Positions 1 through 11,628 of a DNA stretch of 64,000 nucleotides are shown here, one piece after another. The notes below the pieces were generated by a model. That model was not told where the DNA came from, did no database searches, and saw only the letters and a program-made list of their open reading frames with translations. Source of the stretch: Colletes latitarsis. Lineage: Eukaryota; Arthropoda; Insecta; Hymenoptera; Colletidae. Positions within the stretch are counted from its first letter, which is position 1. Every line of letters starts with the position of its first letter. The translations under genes were made by a program, and so were the position numbers. The stretch is from assembly GCF_051014445.1 (NCBI RefSeq), contig NW_027488367.1:27575501-27639500 (forward strand). The letters run 5' to 3'.

Positions 1-218
1 TTTAAACCTGGTTTCGATCAATATTTTGGAGGATAACGCAAGTTATGTCTGGGAACGGTCTGGGATTTGCCTTCATCAGGCTCATACTTTCGCGTTTTTC
101 ACATACTTGTTGAACAGATCCTGGGTTTTTGCCGGTTTGCATCACGTAGTAATGTGGTACCACACTGAAACATTCAATTAAACCTGGTTTCGATCAATAT
201 TTTACAGGATAACGCATG

Positions 219-240
219 CTAGGACAGGGTTAGGTCTAGG
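219..240 (+). repeat. Tandem 11-bp direct repeat inside the monomer
   Basis: Two 11-bp units lie side by side, in the consensus ttaggtctggg then ttaggtctagg; in this monomer the first unit carries substitutions (ctaggacaggg). The pair is present in nearly every monomer. It resembles TTAGG/TTAGGG telomere repeats only superficially. It can slip: a monomer near 38.25 kb has a single unit. Confidence 0.8.
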
Positions 241-328
241 ATTTGCCCTCGTCAGGCTCATACTTTCGCATATTTCTCATACTTCATGGCTAGATCCTGG
301 GCTTTTTCTGGCTTGGATCATGTAGTAA

Positions 329-340
329 TGTGGTACCACA
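329..340. other. 12-bp palindrome around a KpnI site in the conserved right end
   Basis: The sequence tgtggtaccaca is a perfect inverted repeat centred on GGTACC and recurs once in most monomers outside subfamily II. Where the preceding base pair pattern is 'gtagtgtgg' it lengthens to 16 bp. Other monomers break it at the centre: gtgggaccac, gtggtagcac (common after 53 kb) and gaagtacaac. It could be a protein-binding dyad or a cruciform-prone site. No protein is known to bind it from this evidence, so function is inference only. Confidence 0.75.
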
Positions 341-1058
341 CTGAAACAGTCAATTAAACCTGGTTTCGATCAATATTTTAGAGGATACTTCATGTTAGGT
401 CTTGGTTAGGTCTGGGATTTGCTGTCATCAGGCTCGTACTTTCGCATATTTCTCTTTCTTGTTGGCCAGATCCTGGGCTTCCACTGGTTTGGATCACATA
501 GTAATGTGATGCTACGCTGAAACATTCAATTAAACCTGGTTTCGATCAATATTTTACAGGATAACGCATGCTAGGACAGGGTTAGGTCTAGGATTTGCCC
601 TCGTCAGGCTCATACTTTCGCATATTTCTCATACTTCATGGCTAGATCCTGGGGTTTTTCTGGATAGGATCACGTAGTAACGTGGTACCACACTGAAACA
701 GTCCATTAAACCTGGTTTCGATCAATATTCTAGAGGATAACGCATGTTATGTCTAGGTTAGGTCTAGGATTTGCCCGCATCAGTCTCATACTTTCGCATT
801 CTTCACATACTTCTTGAACAGATCCTGGGATACTTCTGGTTTGGATCACGTAGTAATGTGGTACCATACCGAAACAGTCCATTAAACCTGGTTTCGATCA
901 ATATTTTAGAGGATAACGCATGTTATGTCTAGGTTAGGTCTGGGATTTGCCCTCATCAGGCTCATACTTTCGCGATTTTCACATACTTGTTGAACAGATC
1001 CAGGGTTTTTTTCTGGTTTGATTCACGTAGTAATGTGGTACCTCACTGAAACATTCAA

Positions 1059-1229
1059 TTAAACCTGGTCTTGATAAATATTTTAGAGGATAACGCATGT
1101 TAGGTCTGGGTTAGGTCTAGGATTTGCCCTCGTCAGGCTCATACTTTCGCATATTTCTCATACTTGATGGCTAGATCCTGGACTTTTTCTGGATCACGTA
1201 GTATTGTGGTACCACACTGAAACAGTCAT
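1059..1229 (+). repeat. Short (171-bp) monomer
   Basis: The right part reads 'tttttctggatcacg' where most monomers have 'tttttctggattggatcacg', so about six bases are missing between two copies of 'gga'. The next landmark begins at 1230 instead of about 1235. The same short monomer is present in HOR-A copy 2, so the deletion predates that duplication. Confidence 0.75.
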
Positions 1230-3136
1230 TTAAACCTGGTTTCGATCAATATTTTAGAGGACAACGCAAGTTAGGTGTGGGATAGGTCTGGCATTTGCCC
1301 TCATCAGGCTCATACTTTCGCGTTCTTCACATACTTTTTGAACAGATCCTGGGTTTTTGCTGGTTTGGATCACGTAGTAATGTGGTACCACACTTAAACG
1401 TTCAATTAAACCTGGTCTTGATAAATATTTTAGAGGGTAACGCATGTTAGGTCTGGGTTAGGTCTAGGATATGCCCTCGTCAGGCTCATACTTTCGCATA
1501 TTTCTCATACTTCATGGCTACATCATGGGCTTTTTCTGGATTGGATCACTTAGTAATGTGGTACCACACTGAAACATTCAATTAAACCTGGTCTTGATAA
1601 ATATTTTAGAGGATAACGCATGTTAGGTCTGGGTTAGGTCTAGGATTTGCCCTCGTCAGGCTCATACTTTCGCATACTTCTCATACTTCATGGCTATATC
1701 CTGGGCTTTTCTGGATTGGATCACGTAGTAATGTGGTACCACACTCAAACAGTCAATTAAACCTGGTTTCGATCAATATTTTATAGGATAACGCAAGTTA
1801 GGTCTGGGATAGGTCTGGGATTTGCCCTCATCTGGGTCTTTTTTTCGCGTTATTCACGTACTTGTTTAACAGATCCTGAGTATTTTCTGGTTTGGATCAC
1901 GTAGTAATGTGGTACCACACTGAAACAGTCCATTAAACCTGGTTTCGATCAATATCTTAGAGAATAATTCATGTTAGGTCTTGGTAAGGTCGGGGATTTG
2001 CTATCATCAGGCACGTACTTTCGCATATTTCTCATACTTGTTGAACAGATCCTGGGTTTTTCTGGTTTGGACCACGTAGTAATGTGGTACCACACTGAAA
2101 CTGTCCATTAAACCTGGTTTCGATCAATATTTTAGAGGATAACGCATGTTATGTCTAGGTTAGGTCTAGGATTTGCCCGCATCAGTCTCATACTTTCGTA
2201 TTCTTCACATACTTCTTGAACAGATCCTGGGTTTTTTCTGGTTTCGATCACGTAGTAATGTGGTACCTCACTGAAGCATACCATTAAACCTGGTCTTGAT
2301 AAATATTTTAGAGGATAACGCATGTTAGGTCAGGGTTAGGTCGAGGATTTGCCCTCACCAGGCTCATACTTTCGCATATTTCTCATTCTTGTTGGCCAGA
2401 TCCAAGGCTTCCACTGGTTTGTATCACGTAGTAATGTGATGCCACACTGAACAGTCAATTAATCCTGGTCTTGATAAATATTTTAGAGGATAACGCATGT
2501 TAGGTCTGGGTTAGGTCTAGGATTTGCACTCATCAGGCTCATTCTTTGGCATATTTCTCATACTTGGTGGCTAGATCCTGCACTTTTTCTGGATTGGATC
2601 ACGTAGTAATGTGGTACCACACTGAAACAGTCATTTAAACCTGGTTTCCATCAATATTTTAGAGGACAACGCAAGTTAGGTGTGGGATAGGTCTTGGATT
2701 TGCCCTCATCAGGCTCATACTTTCGTGATTTTCACATACTTGTTGAACAGATCCAGGGTTTTTTTCTGGTTTGGATCACGTAGTAATGTGGTACCACACT
2801 GAAACATTCAATTAAACCTGGTCTTGATAAATATTTTAGAGGATAACGCATGTTAGGTCTGGGTTAGGTCTAGGATTTGCAATCATCAGGCTCATTATTT
2901 CGCATATTTCTCATAATTGATGGCTAGATCCTGGGTTTTTTCTGGGTTGGATCGCGTAGTAATGTGGTACCTCACTGAAACAGTCGATTAAACCTGGTTT
3001 CGATCAATATTTTAGAGGATAACGCAACTTAAGTCTGGGAATGGTCTGGGATTTGACCTCATCAGACTCATACTGTCGCACACTTCACATACTCGTTGAA
3101 CAGATCCTGGGTTTTTTCTGGTTTGGATCACGTAGT

Positions 3137-3152
3137 AGTGTGGTACCACACT
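3137..3152. other. Extended 16-bp perfect palindrome
   Basis: The sequence agtgtggtaccacact is a perfect inverted repeat, longer than the common 12-bp form because the monomer has 'gtagtagtg' instead of 'gtagtaatg'. The same extended form sits at the matching places 7357-7372 (4,220 bp on) and 12816-12831, and recurs in many HOR-C monomers of the 'gtagtagtg' type. Confidence 0.8.
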
Positions 3153-4925
3153 GAAACAGTCCATTATACCTGGTTTGGATCAATATATTAGAGGATAACG
3201 GATGTTAGGTCTAGGTTAGGTCTGGGATTTTCACTCATCAGACTCATACTTTCGCAGTCTTCACATACCTGTTGAACGGATCCTGGGTTTTTTCTGGTTT
3301 GGATCACGTAGTAATGTGGTACCACACTGAAACAGTCAATTAAACCTGGTTTCGATCAATATTTTAGAGAATAATTCATGTTAGGTCTAGGTTAGGTCTG
3401 GGATTTGCTCTCATCAGGCTCATTATTTCGCATATTTCTCATACTTGATGGCTAGATCCTGGGTTTTTTCTGGGTTGGATCGCGTAGTAATGTGGTACCA
3501 CACTGAAACAGTCGATTAAACCTGGTTTCGATCAATATTTTAGAGGATAACGCAACTTAAGTCTGGGAATGGTCTGGGATTTGACCTCATCAGACTCATA
3601 CTGTCGCACACTTCACATACTCGTTGAACAGATCCTGGGTTATTTTCTGGTTTGGATCACATAGTAATGTGGTACCTCACTGAAACAGTCGATTAAACCA
3701 GGTTTCGATCAATATTTTTGAGGATAACGCATGTTAGGTCTAGGTTAGGCCTGGGATTTGACCTCATCAGACTCATACTTTCGCGTTCTTCACATACTTG
3801 TAGAACGGATTCTGGGTTTTTTCTGGTTTGGATCACGTAGTAATGTGGGACCACACTGAAACAGTCAATTAAACCTGGTTTCGATCAATATTTTAGAGAA
3901 TAATTCATGTTAGGTCTAGGTTAGGTCTGGGATTTGCTCTCATCAGGCTCATTCTTTCGCATATTTCTCATACTTGATGGCTAGATCCTGGGCTTTTTCT
4001 GGATTGCATCACGTAGTAATGAAGTACAACACTGAAACAGTCAACTAAACCTGGTTTCGATCAATATTTTAGAGAATAATTCATGTTAGGTTTGGGTTAG
4101 GTCTAGGATTTGCCCTCATCAGGCTCATACTTTCGCATATTTCTCATACTTCATGGCTAGATCCTGGGCTGTTTCTGGATTGTATCACGTAGTATTGTGG
4201 TACCACGCTGAAACAGTCGATTAAACCTGGTTTCGATCAATATTTTAGAGGATAACGCAAGTTATGTCTGGGATAGGTCTGGGATTTGACCTCATCAGAC
4301 TCATACCTTCGCATTCTTCACATACTTGTTGAACGGATCCTGGGTTTTTTCTGGTGTGGATCACGTAGTAATGTGGGACCACACTGAAACAGTCGACTAA
4401 ACCTGGTTTCGATCAATATTTTAGAGGATAACGCATGTTATGTCCAGGTTAGGCCTGCGATTTTCCCTCATCAGACTCATACTTTCGCATTCTTCACATA
4501 CTTGTTGAACGGAACCTGGGTTTTTTCCGGTTTGGATCACGTAGTAATGTGGGACCACACTGAAACAGTCAATTAAACCTGGTTTCGATCAATATTTTAG
4601 AGAATAATTCATGTTTGGTCTAGGTTAGGTCTGGGATTTGCTCCCATCAGGCTCATTCTTTCGCATATTTCTCATACATGTAGAACAGATCCTGGGTTTT
4701 TTTCTGTTTTGGATCACGTAGTAATGTGGGACCACACTGAAACAATCAATTAAACCTGGTCTTGATAAATATGTTAGAGGATAACGCATGTTAGGTCTGG
4801 GTTAAGTCTAGGATTTGCCCTCATCAGGCTCATACTTTCGCATATTTCTCATACTTCGTGGCTAGATCCTGGGCTGTTTCTGGATTGTATCACGTAGTAA
4901 TGTGGTACCACACTGAAACAGTCAA

Positions 4926-7900
4926 TTAAACCTGGTTTCGATCAATATTCTAGAGGATAACGCATGTTATGTCTAGGTTAGGTCTAGGATTTGCCCGCAT
5001 CAGTCTCATACTTTCGCATTCTTCACATACTTCTTGAACAGATCCTGGGATACTTCTGGTTTGGATCACGTAGTAATGTGGTACCATACCGAAACAGTCC
5101 ATTAAACCTGGTTTCGATCAATATTTTAGAGGATAACGCATGTTATGTCTAGGTTAGGTCTGGGATTTGCCCTCATCAGGCTCATACTTTCGCGATTTTC
5201 ACATACTTGTTGAACAGATCCAGGGTTTTTTTCTGGTTTGATTCACGTAGTAATGTGGTACCTCACTGAAACATTCAATTAAACCTGGTCTTGATAAATA
5301 TTTTAGAGGATAACGCATGTTAGGTCTGGGTTAGGTCTAGGATTTGCCCTCGTCAGGCTCATACTTTCGCATATTTCTCATACTTGATGGCTAGATCCTG
5401 GACTTTTTCTGGATCACGTAGTATTGTGGTACCACACTGAAACAGTCATTTAAACCTGGTTTCGATCAATATTTTAGAGGACAACGCAAGTTAGGTGTGG
5501 GATAGGTCTGGCATTTGCCCTCATCAGGCTCATACTTTCGCGTTCTTCACATACTTTTTGAACAGATCCTGGGTTTTTGCTGGTTTGGATCACGTAGTAA
5601 TGTGGTACCACACTTAAACGTTCAATTAAACCTGGTCTTGATAAATATTTTAGAGGGTAACGCATGTTAGGTCTGGGTTAGGTCTAGGATATGCCCTCGT
5701 CAGGCTCATACTTTCGCATATTTCTCATACTTCATGGCTACATCATGGGCTTTTTCTGGATTGGATCACTTAGTAATGTGGTACCACACTGAAACATTCA
5801 ATTAAACCTGGTCTTGATAAATATTTTAGAGGATAACGCATGTTAGGTCTGGGTTAGGTCTAGGATTTGCCCTCGTCAGGCTCATACTTTCGCATACTTC
5901 TCATACTTCATGGCTATATCCTGGGCTTTTCTGGATTGGATCACGTAGTAATGTGGTACCACACTCAAACAGTCAATTAAACCTGGTTTCGATCAATATT
6001 TTATAGGATAACGCAAGTTAGGTCTGGGATAGGTCTGGGATTTGCCCTCATCTGGGTCTTTTTTTCGCGTTATTCACGTACTTGTTTAACAGATCCTGAG
6101 TATTTTCTGGTTTGGATCACGTAGTAATGTGGTACCACACTGAAACAGTCCATTAAACCTGGTTTCGATCAATATCTTAGAGAATAATTCATGTTAGGTC
6201 TTGGTAAGGTCGGGGATTTGCTATCATCAGGCACGTACTTTCGCATATTTCTCATACTTGTTGAACAGATCCTGGGTTTTTCTGGTTTGGACCACGTAGT
6301 AATGTGGTACCACACTGAAACTGTCCATTAAACCTGGTTTCGATCAATATTTTAGAGGATAACGCATGTTATGTCTAGGTTAGGTCTAGGATTTGCCCGC
6401 ATCAGTCTCATACTTTCGTATTCTTCACATACTTCTTGAACAGATCCTGGGTTTTTTCTGGTTTCGATCACGTAGTAATGTGGTACCTCACTGAAGCATA
6501 CCATTAAACCTGGTCTTGATAAATATTTTAGAGGATAACGCATGTTAGGTCAGGGTTAGGTCGAGGATTTGCCCTCACCAGGCTCATACTTTCGCATATT
6601 TCTCATTCTTGTTGGCCAGATCCAAGGCTTCCACTGGTTTGTATCACGTAGTAATGTGATGCCACACTGAACAGTCAATTAATCCTGGTCTTGATAAATA
6701 TTTTAGAGGATAACGCATGTTAGGTCTGGGTTAGGTCTAGGATTTGCACTCATCAGGCTCATTCTTTGGCATATTTCTCATACTTGGTGGCTAGATCCTG
6801 CACTTTTTCTGGATTGGATCACGTAGTAATGTGGTACCACACTGAAACAGTCATTTAAACCTGGTTTCCATCAATATTTTAGAGGACAACGCAAGTTAGG
6901 TGTGGGATAGGTCTTGGATTTGCCCTCATCAGGCTCATACTTTCGTGATTTTCACATACTTGTTGAACAGATCCAGGGTTTTTTTCTGGTTTGGATCACG
7001 TAGTAATGTGGTACCACACTGAAACGTTCAATTAAACCTGGTCTTGATAAATATTTTAGAGGATAACGCATGTTAGGTCTGGGTTAGGTCTAGGATTTGC
7101 AATCATCAGGCTCATTATTTCGCATATTTCTCATAATTGATGGCTAGATCCTGGGTTTTTTCTGGGTTGGATCGCGTAGTAATGTGGTACCTCACTGAAA
7201 CAGTCGATTAAACCTGGTTTCGATCAATATTTTAGAGGATAACGCAACTTAAGTCTGGGAATGGTCTGGGATTTGACCTCATCAGACTCATACTGTCGCA
7301 CACTTCACATACTCGTTGAACAGATCCTGGGTTTTTTCTGGTTTGGATCACGTAGTAGTGTGGTACCACACTGAAACAGTCCATTATACCTGGTTTGGAT
7401 CAATATATTAGAGGATAACGGATGTTAGGTCTAGGTTAGGTCTGGGATTTTCACTCATCAGACTCATACTTTCGCAGTCTTCACATACCTGTTGAACGGA
7501 TCCTGGGTTTTTTCTGGTTTGGATCACGTAGTAATGTGGTACCACACTGAAACAGTCAATTAAACCTGGTTTCGATCAATATTTTAGAGAATAATTCATG
7601 TTAGGTCTAGGTTAGGTCTGGGATTTGCTCTCATCAGGCTCATTATTTCGCATATTTCTCATACTTGATGGCTAGATCCTGGGTTTTTTCTGGGTTGGAT
7701 CGCGTAGTAATGTGGTACCACACTGAAACAGTCGATTAAACCTGGTTTCGATCAATATTTTAGAGGATAACGCAACTTAAGTCTGGGAATGGTCTGGGAT
7801 TTGACCTCATCAGACTCATACTGTCGCACACTTCACATACTCGTTGAACAGATCCTGGGTTATTTTCTGGTTTGGATCACATAGTAATGTGGTACCTCAC

Positions 7901-9145
7901 TGAAACAGTCGATTAAACCAGGTTTCGATCAATATTTTTGAGGATAACGCATGTTAGGTCTAGGTTAGGCCTGGGATTTGACCTCATCAGACTCATACTT
8001 TCGCGTTCTTCACATACTTGTTGAACGGATTCTGGGTTTTTTCTGGTTTGGATCACGTAGTAATGTGGGACCACACTGAAACAGTCAATTAAACCTGGTT
8101 TCGATCAATATTTTAGAGAATAATTCATGTTAGGTCTAGGTTAGGTCTGGGATTTGCTCTCATCAGGCTCATTCTTTCGCATATTTCTCATACTTGATGG
8201 CTAGATCCTGGGCTTTTTCTGGATTGCATCACGTAGTAATGAAGTACAACACTGAAACAGTCAACTAAACCTGGTTTCGATCAATATTTTAGAGAATAAT
8301 TCATGTTAGGTTTGGGTTAGGTCTAGGATTTGCCCTCATCAGGCTCATACTTTCGCATATTTCTCATACTTCATGGCTAGATCCTGGGCTGTTTCTGGAT
8401 TGTATCACGTAGTATTGTGGTACCACGCTGAAACAGTCGATTAAACCTGGTTTCGATCAATATTTTAGAGGATAACGCAAGTTATGTCTGGGATAGGTCT
8501 GGGATTTGACCTCATCAGACTCATACCTTCGCATTCTTCACATACTTGTTGAACGGATCCTGGGTTTTTTCTGGTGTGGATCACGTAGTAATGTGGGACC
8601 ACACTGAAACAGTCGACTAAACCTGGTTTCGATCAATATTTTAGAGGATAACGCATGTTATGTCCAGGTTAGGCCTGCGATTTTCCCTCATCAGACTCAT
8701 ACTTTCGCATTCTTCACATACTTGTTGAACGGAACCTGGGTTTTTTCCGGTTTGGATCACGTAGTAATGTGGGACCACACTGAAACAGTCAATTAAACCT
8801 GGTTTCGATCAATATTTTAGAGAATAATTCATGTTTGGTCTAGGTTAGGTCTGGGATTTGCTCCCATCAGGCTCATTCTTTCGCATATTTCTCATACATG
8901 TAGAACAGATCCTGGGTTTTTTTCTGTTTTGGATCACGTAGTAATGTGGGACCACACTGAAACAATCAATTAAACCTGGTCTTGATAAATATGTTAGAGG
9001 ATAACGCATGTTAGGTCTGGGTTAAGTCTAGGATTTGCCCTCATCAGGCTCATACTTTCGCATATTTCTCATACTTCGTGGCTAGATCCTGGGCTGTTTC
9101 TGGATTGTATCACGTAGTAATGTGGTACCACGCTGAAACAGTCAA
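4926..9145 (+). repeat. HOR-A copy 2, 24 monomers (4,220 bp)
   Basis: This is a direct tandem copy of 706-4925. By eye I found two substitutions between the copies: a at 2806 against g at 7026, and a at 3802 against t at 8022. The match fades between about 9130 and 9165, where the sequence continues into 'cgcaagttagg' monomers instead of re-entering HOR-A. Confidence 0.88.
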
Positions 9146-10220
9146 TTAAACCTGGTTTCGATCAATATTTTAGAGGATAACGCAAGTTAGGTCTGGGTTA
9201 AGTCTAGGATTTGCACTCATCAGGCTCATACTTTCGCATATTGCTCATACTTCATGGCTAGATCCTGGGCTGTTTCTGGATTGTTTCACGTAGTAATGTG
9301 GTACCACGCTGAAACAGTCAATTAAACCTGGTTTCGATCAATATTTTAGAGGATAACGCAAGTTGGGTCTGGGATAGGTCTAGGATTTGCCCTCATCAGG
9401 CTCATACTTTCGCATATTTCTCATACTTCGTGGCTAGATCCTGGTCTGTTTCTGGATTGTATCACGTAGTAATGTGGTACCACGCTGAAACAGTCAATTA
9501 AACCTGGTTTCGATCAATATTTTAGAGGATAACGCAAGTTGGGTCTGGGATAGGTCTAGGATTTGCCCCCATCAGGCTCATACTTTCGCATATTTCTCAT
9601 ACTTCGTGGCTAGATCCTGGGCTGTTTCCGGATTGTATCACGTAGTAATGTGGGACCACACTGAAACAATCAATTAAACCTGGTCTTGATAAATATTTTA
9701 GAGGATAACGCGTGTTAGGTCTGGGTTAGGTCTAGGATTTGCCCTCATCAGGCTCATACTTTCGCGTTTTTCACATACTTGTTGAACAGATCCTGGGTTT
9801 TTTCTGGTTTGGGTCACGTAGTAATGTGGTACGACACTGAAACATTCAATTAAACCTGGTCTTGATAAATATTTTAGAGGATAACGCATGCTAGGTTTGG
9901 GTTAGGTCTAGGATTTGCCCTCATCAGGCTCATTCTTTCGCATATTACTCATACTTGATGGCTAGATCCTGGGCTTTTTCTGGATTGGATCACGTAGTAA
10001 TGTGGGACCACACTGCAACAATCAATTAAACCTGGTCTTGATAAATATTTTAGAGGATAGCGCATGGTAGGTCTGGGATAGGTCTGGGATCAGCCCTCAT
10101 CAGGGTCATACTGTCGCACACTTGACATACTCGTTGAACAGATCCTGGGTTTTTTTCTGGTTTGGATCACGTAGTAATGTGGTACCACACTGAAACAGTC
10201 GATTAAACCTGGTTTCGATC
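9146..10220 (+). repeat. Run of near-identical 'cgcaagtt' monomers
   Basis: Successive monomers from about 9.17 to 9.69 kb share 'cgcaagttgggtctggg' or a close form, 'cttcgtggctagatcc' and 'ctgtttctggattg'. This indicates amplification of a single monomer. From about 9.7 kb the monomers become mixed again. The block from about 9.0 to 9.89 kb is reused in HOR-B at an offset of 5,635 bp. No gene is seen. Confidence 0.75.
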
Positions 10221-10924
10221 AATATTATTGAGGATAACGCATGTTAGGTCTAGGTTAGGCCTGGGATTTTCACTCATCAGACTCATGCTTTCGCATATTT
10301 CTCATACTTCATGGCTAGATCCTGGGCTATTTCTGGATGGTATCACGTAGTAATGTGATACCACGCTGAAACAGTCGATTAAACCTGGTTTCGATCAATA
10401 TTTTAGAGGATAACGCAAGTTAAGTCTGGGATAGGTTTGGGATTTGACCTCATCAGACTCATACTTTCGCGTTTTTCACATACTTGTTGAACAGATCCTG
10501 GGTTTTTTCTGGTTTGGATCACGTAGTAGTGTGATACCACACTGAAACAGTCCATTAAACTTGGTTGCGATCAATATTCTAGAGGATAGCGCATGTTAGG
10601 CCTGGGTTAGGTCTAGGATTTGCCCTCATCAGGCTCATTCTTTCGCATATTTCTCAAACTTGGTGGCTAGATCCTGGGCTTTTTCTGGATTGCATCACGT
10701 AGTAATGTGGTACCACACTGAAACATTCAATTAAACCTGGTCTTGATAAATGTTTTAGAGGATAACGCATGTTAGGTCTGGGTTAGGTCTAGGATATTCC
10801 CTCATCAGGCTCATCCTTTCGCATATTTCTCATACTTCATGGCTAGATCCTGGGCTGTTTCTGGATTGTATCACGTAGTAATGTGATACCACGCTGAAAC
10901 AGTCGATTAAACCTGGTTTCGATC
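10221..10924 (+). repeat. Four-monomer unit (704 bp), copy 1
   Basis: The rare string aatattattgagg begins at 10221 and again at 10925. The intervening features (catgctttcgc, ctatttctggatgg, the gttgcgatc variant, 'aaacttggtgg') repeat at the same 704-bp offset, exactly four monomers. Confidence 0.83.
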
Positions 10925-11628
10925 AATATTATTGAGGATAACGCATGTTAGGTCTAGGTTAGGCCTGGGATTTTCACTCATCAGACTCATGCTTTCGCAT
11001 ATTTCTCATACTTCATGGCTAGATCCTGGGCTATTTCTGGATGGTATCACGTAGTAATGTGATACCACGCTGAAACAGTCGATTAAACCTGGTTTCGATC
11101 AATATTTTAGAGGATAACGCAAGTTAAGTCTGGGATAGGTTTGGGATTTGACCTCATCAGACTCATACTTTCGCGTTTTTCACATACTTGTTGAACAGAT
11201 CCTGGGTTTTTTCTGGTTTGGATCACGTAGTAGTGTGATACCACACTGAAACAGTCCATTAAACTTGGTTGCGATCAATATTCTAGAGGATAGCGCATGT
11301 TAGGCCTGGGTTAGGTCTAGGATTTGCCCTCATCAGGCTCATTCTTTCGCATATTTCTCAAACTTGGTGGCTAGATCCTGGGCTTTTTCTGGATTGCATC
11401 ACGTAGTAATGTGGTACCACACTGAAACATTCAATTAAACCTGGTCTTGATAAATATTTTAGAGGATAACGCATGTTAGGTCTGGGTTAGGTCTAGGATA
11501 TTCCCTCATCAGGCTCATCCTTTCGCATATTTCTCATACTTCATGGCTAGATCCTGGGCTGTTTCTGGATTGTATCACGTAGTAATGTGATACCACGCTG
11601 AAACAGTCGATTAAACCTGGTTTCGATC
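10925..11628 (+). repeat. Four-monomer unit (704 bp), copy 2
   Basis: This is a tandem copy of 10221-10924. One visible difference is 'aaatgttttag' near 10.75 kb against 'aaatattttag' near 11.45 kb. The similarity ends where copy 2 is followed by 'aatattttgg' instead of 'aatattattg'. Part of this copy is reused in HOR-B from about 15.53 kb at an offset of 4,578 bp. Confidence 0.83.

Larger units (their letters stand above)
178..353 (+). repeat. Reference monomer (176 bp) with internal landmarks
   Basis: This complete monomer serves as a map; numbers here are within the monomer. Positions 1-26 are an AT-rich start with a GATC at 15-18. Positions 30-40 hold ggataacgcat. Positions 42-63 are two 11-bp direct repeats of the ttaggtctggg type. 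Positions 64-92 run from the gatttgccc segment to tttcgc. Positions 93-124 are the variable central box, here type A (tttctcatac, tggctaga). Positions 125-134 are a T-rich tract. Positions 138-176 are the conserved right end, with a palindrome at 152-163. GC is 75 of 176 bases. CpGs sit at ttcgatc, aacgcat and tttcgc; the fourth usual one, cacgtag, is catgtag in this copy. Confidence 0.9.
1..705 (+). repeat. Leading four monomers with a two-monomer duplication
   Basis: Monomers starting at 178 and 530 share the rare string gcatgctaggacaggg and the 'ctcgtcagg' variant. This is a two-monomer (352-bp) repeat. The monomer at 354-529 belongs to a rarer central-box type (gttggccaga, cttccactgg) that returns near 2.39 kb and 6.61 kb. 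At about 705 the sequence enters HOR-A. No gene is present. Confidence 0.75.
706..4925 (+). repeat. HOR-A copy 1, 24 monomers (4,220 bp)
   Basis: Every distinctive variant here recurs exactly 4,220 bp downstream. Examples are the short monomer at 1059-1229, the cattatacc variant at 3162 (again at 7382) and the string gaagtacaac near 4.02 kb. 4,220 bp is 24 monomers less a few bases, the deficit coming mainly from the 171-bp monomer. Type A and type B monomers are mixed without strict alternation. The left edge is set where the sequence upstream of 705 stops matching that upstream of 4925. Confidence 0.88.

Noticed and set aside
186..200. tRNA-derived B box (Pol III promoter) in 'ggtttcgatcaa'
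   Set aside because: It has an extra T and lacks the conserved trailing C residues of the B box. No A box stands at a suitable distance, and no tRNA fold is evident.
178..205. CENP-B box
   Set aside because: The string tttcgatcaatatttt has the TTCG part and an A at the right spacing but lacks the CGGG half that the box requires. The second TTCG site (tttcgcata) fits even less well.
219..240. Telomere or interstitial telomeric repeat (TTAGG/TTAGGG)
   Set aside because: Only two degenerate 11-bp units occur per monomer, with 'tct' between the TTAGG-like cores. There is no run of true telomere units.
1254..1445. Minus-strand 63-codon reading frame, repeated in many monomers, as a small protein gene
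   Set aside because: It spans a monomer junction and its copies exist only because the satellite repeats. There is no conserved start context or signal, and sister monomers break the frame. The same applies to the other 63- to 81-codon frames on the minus strand.
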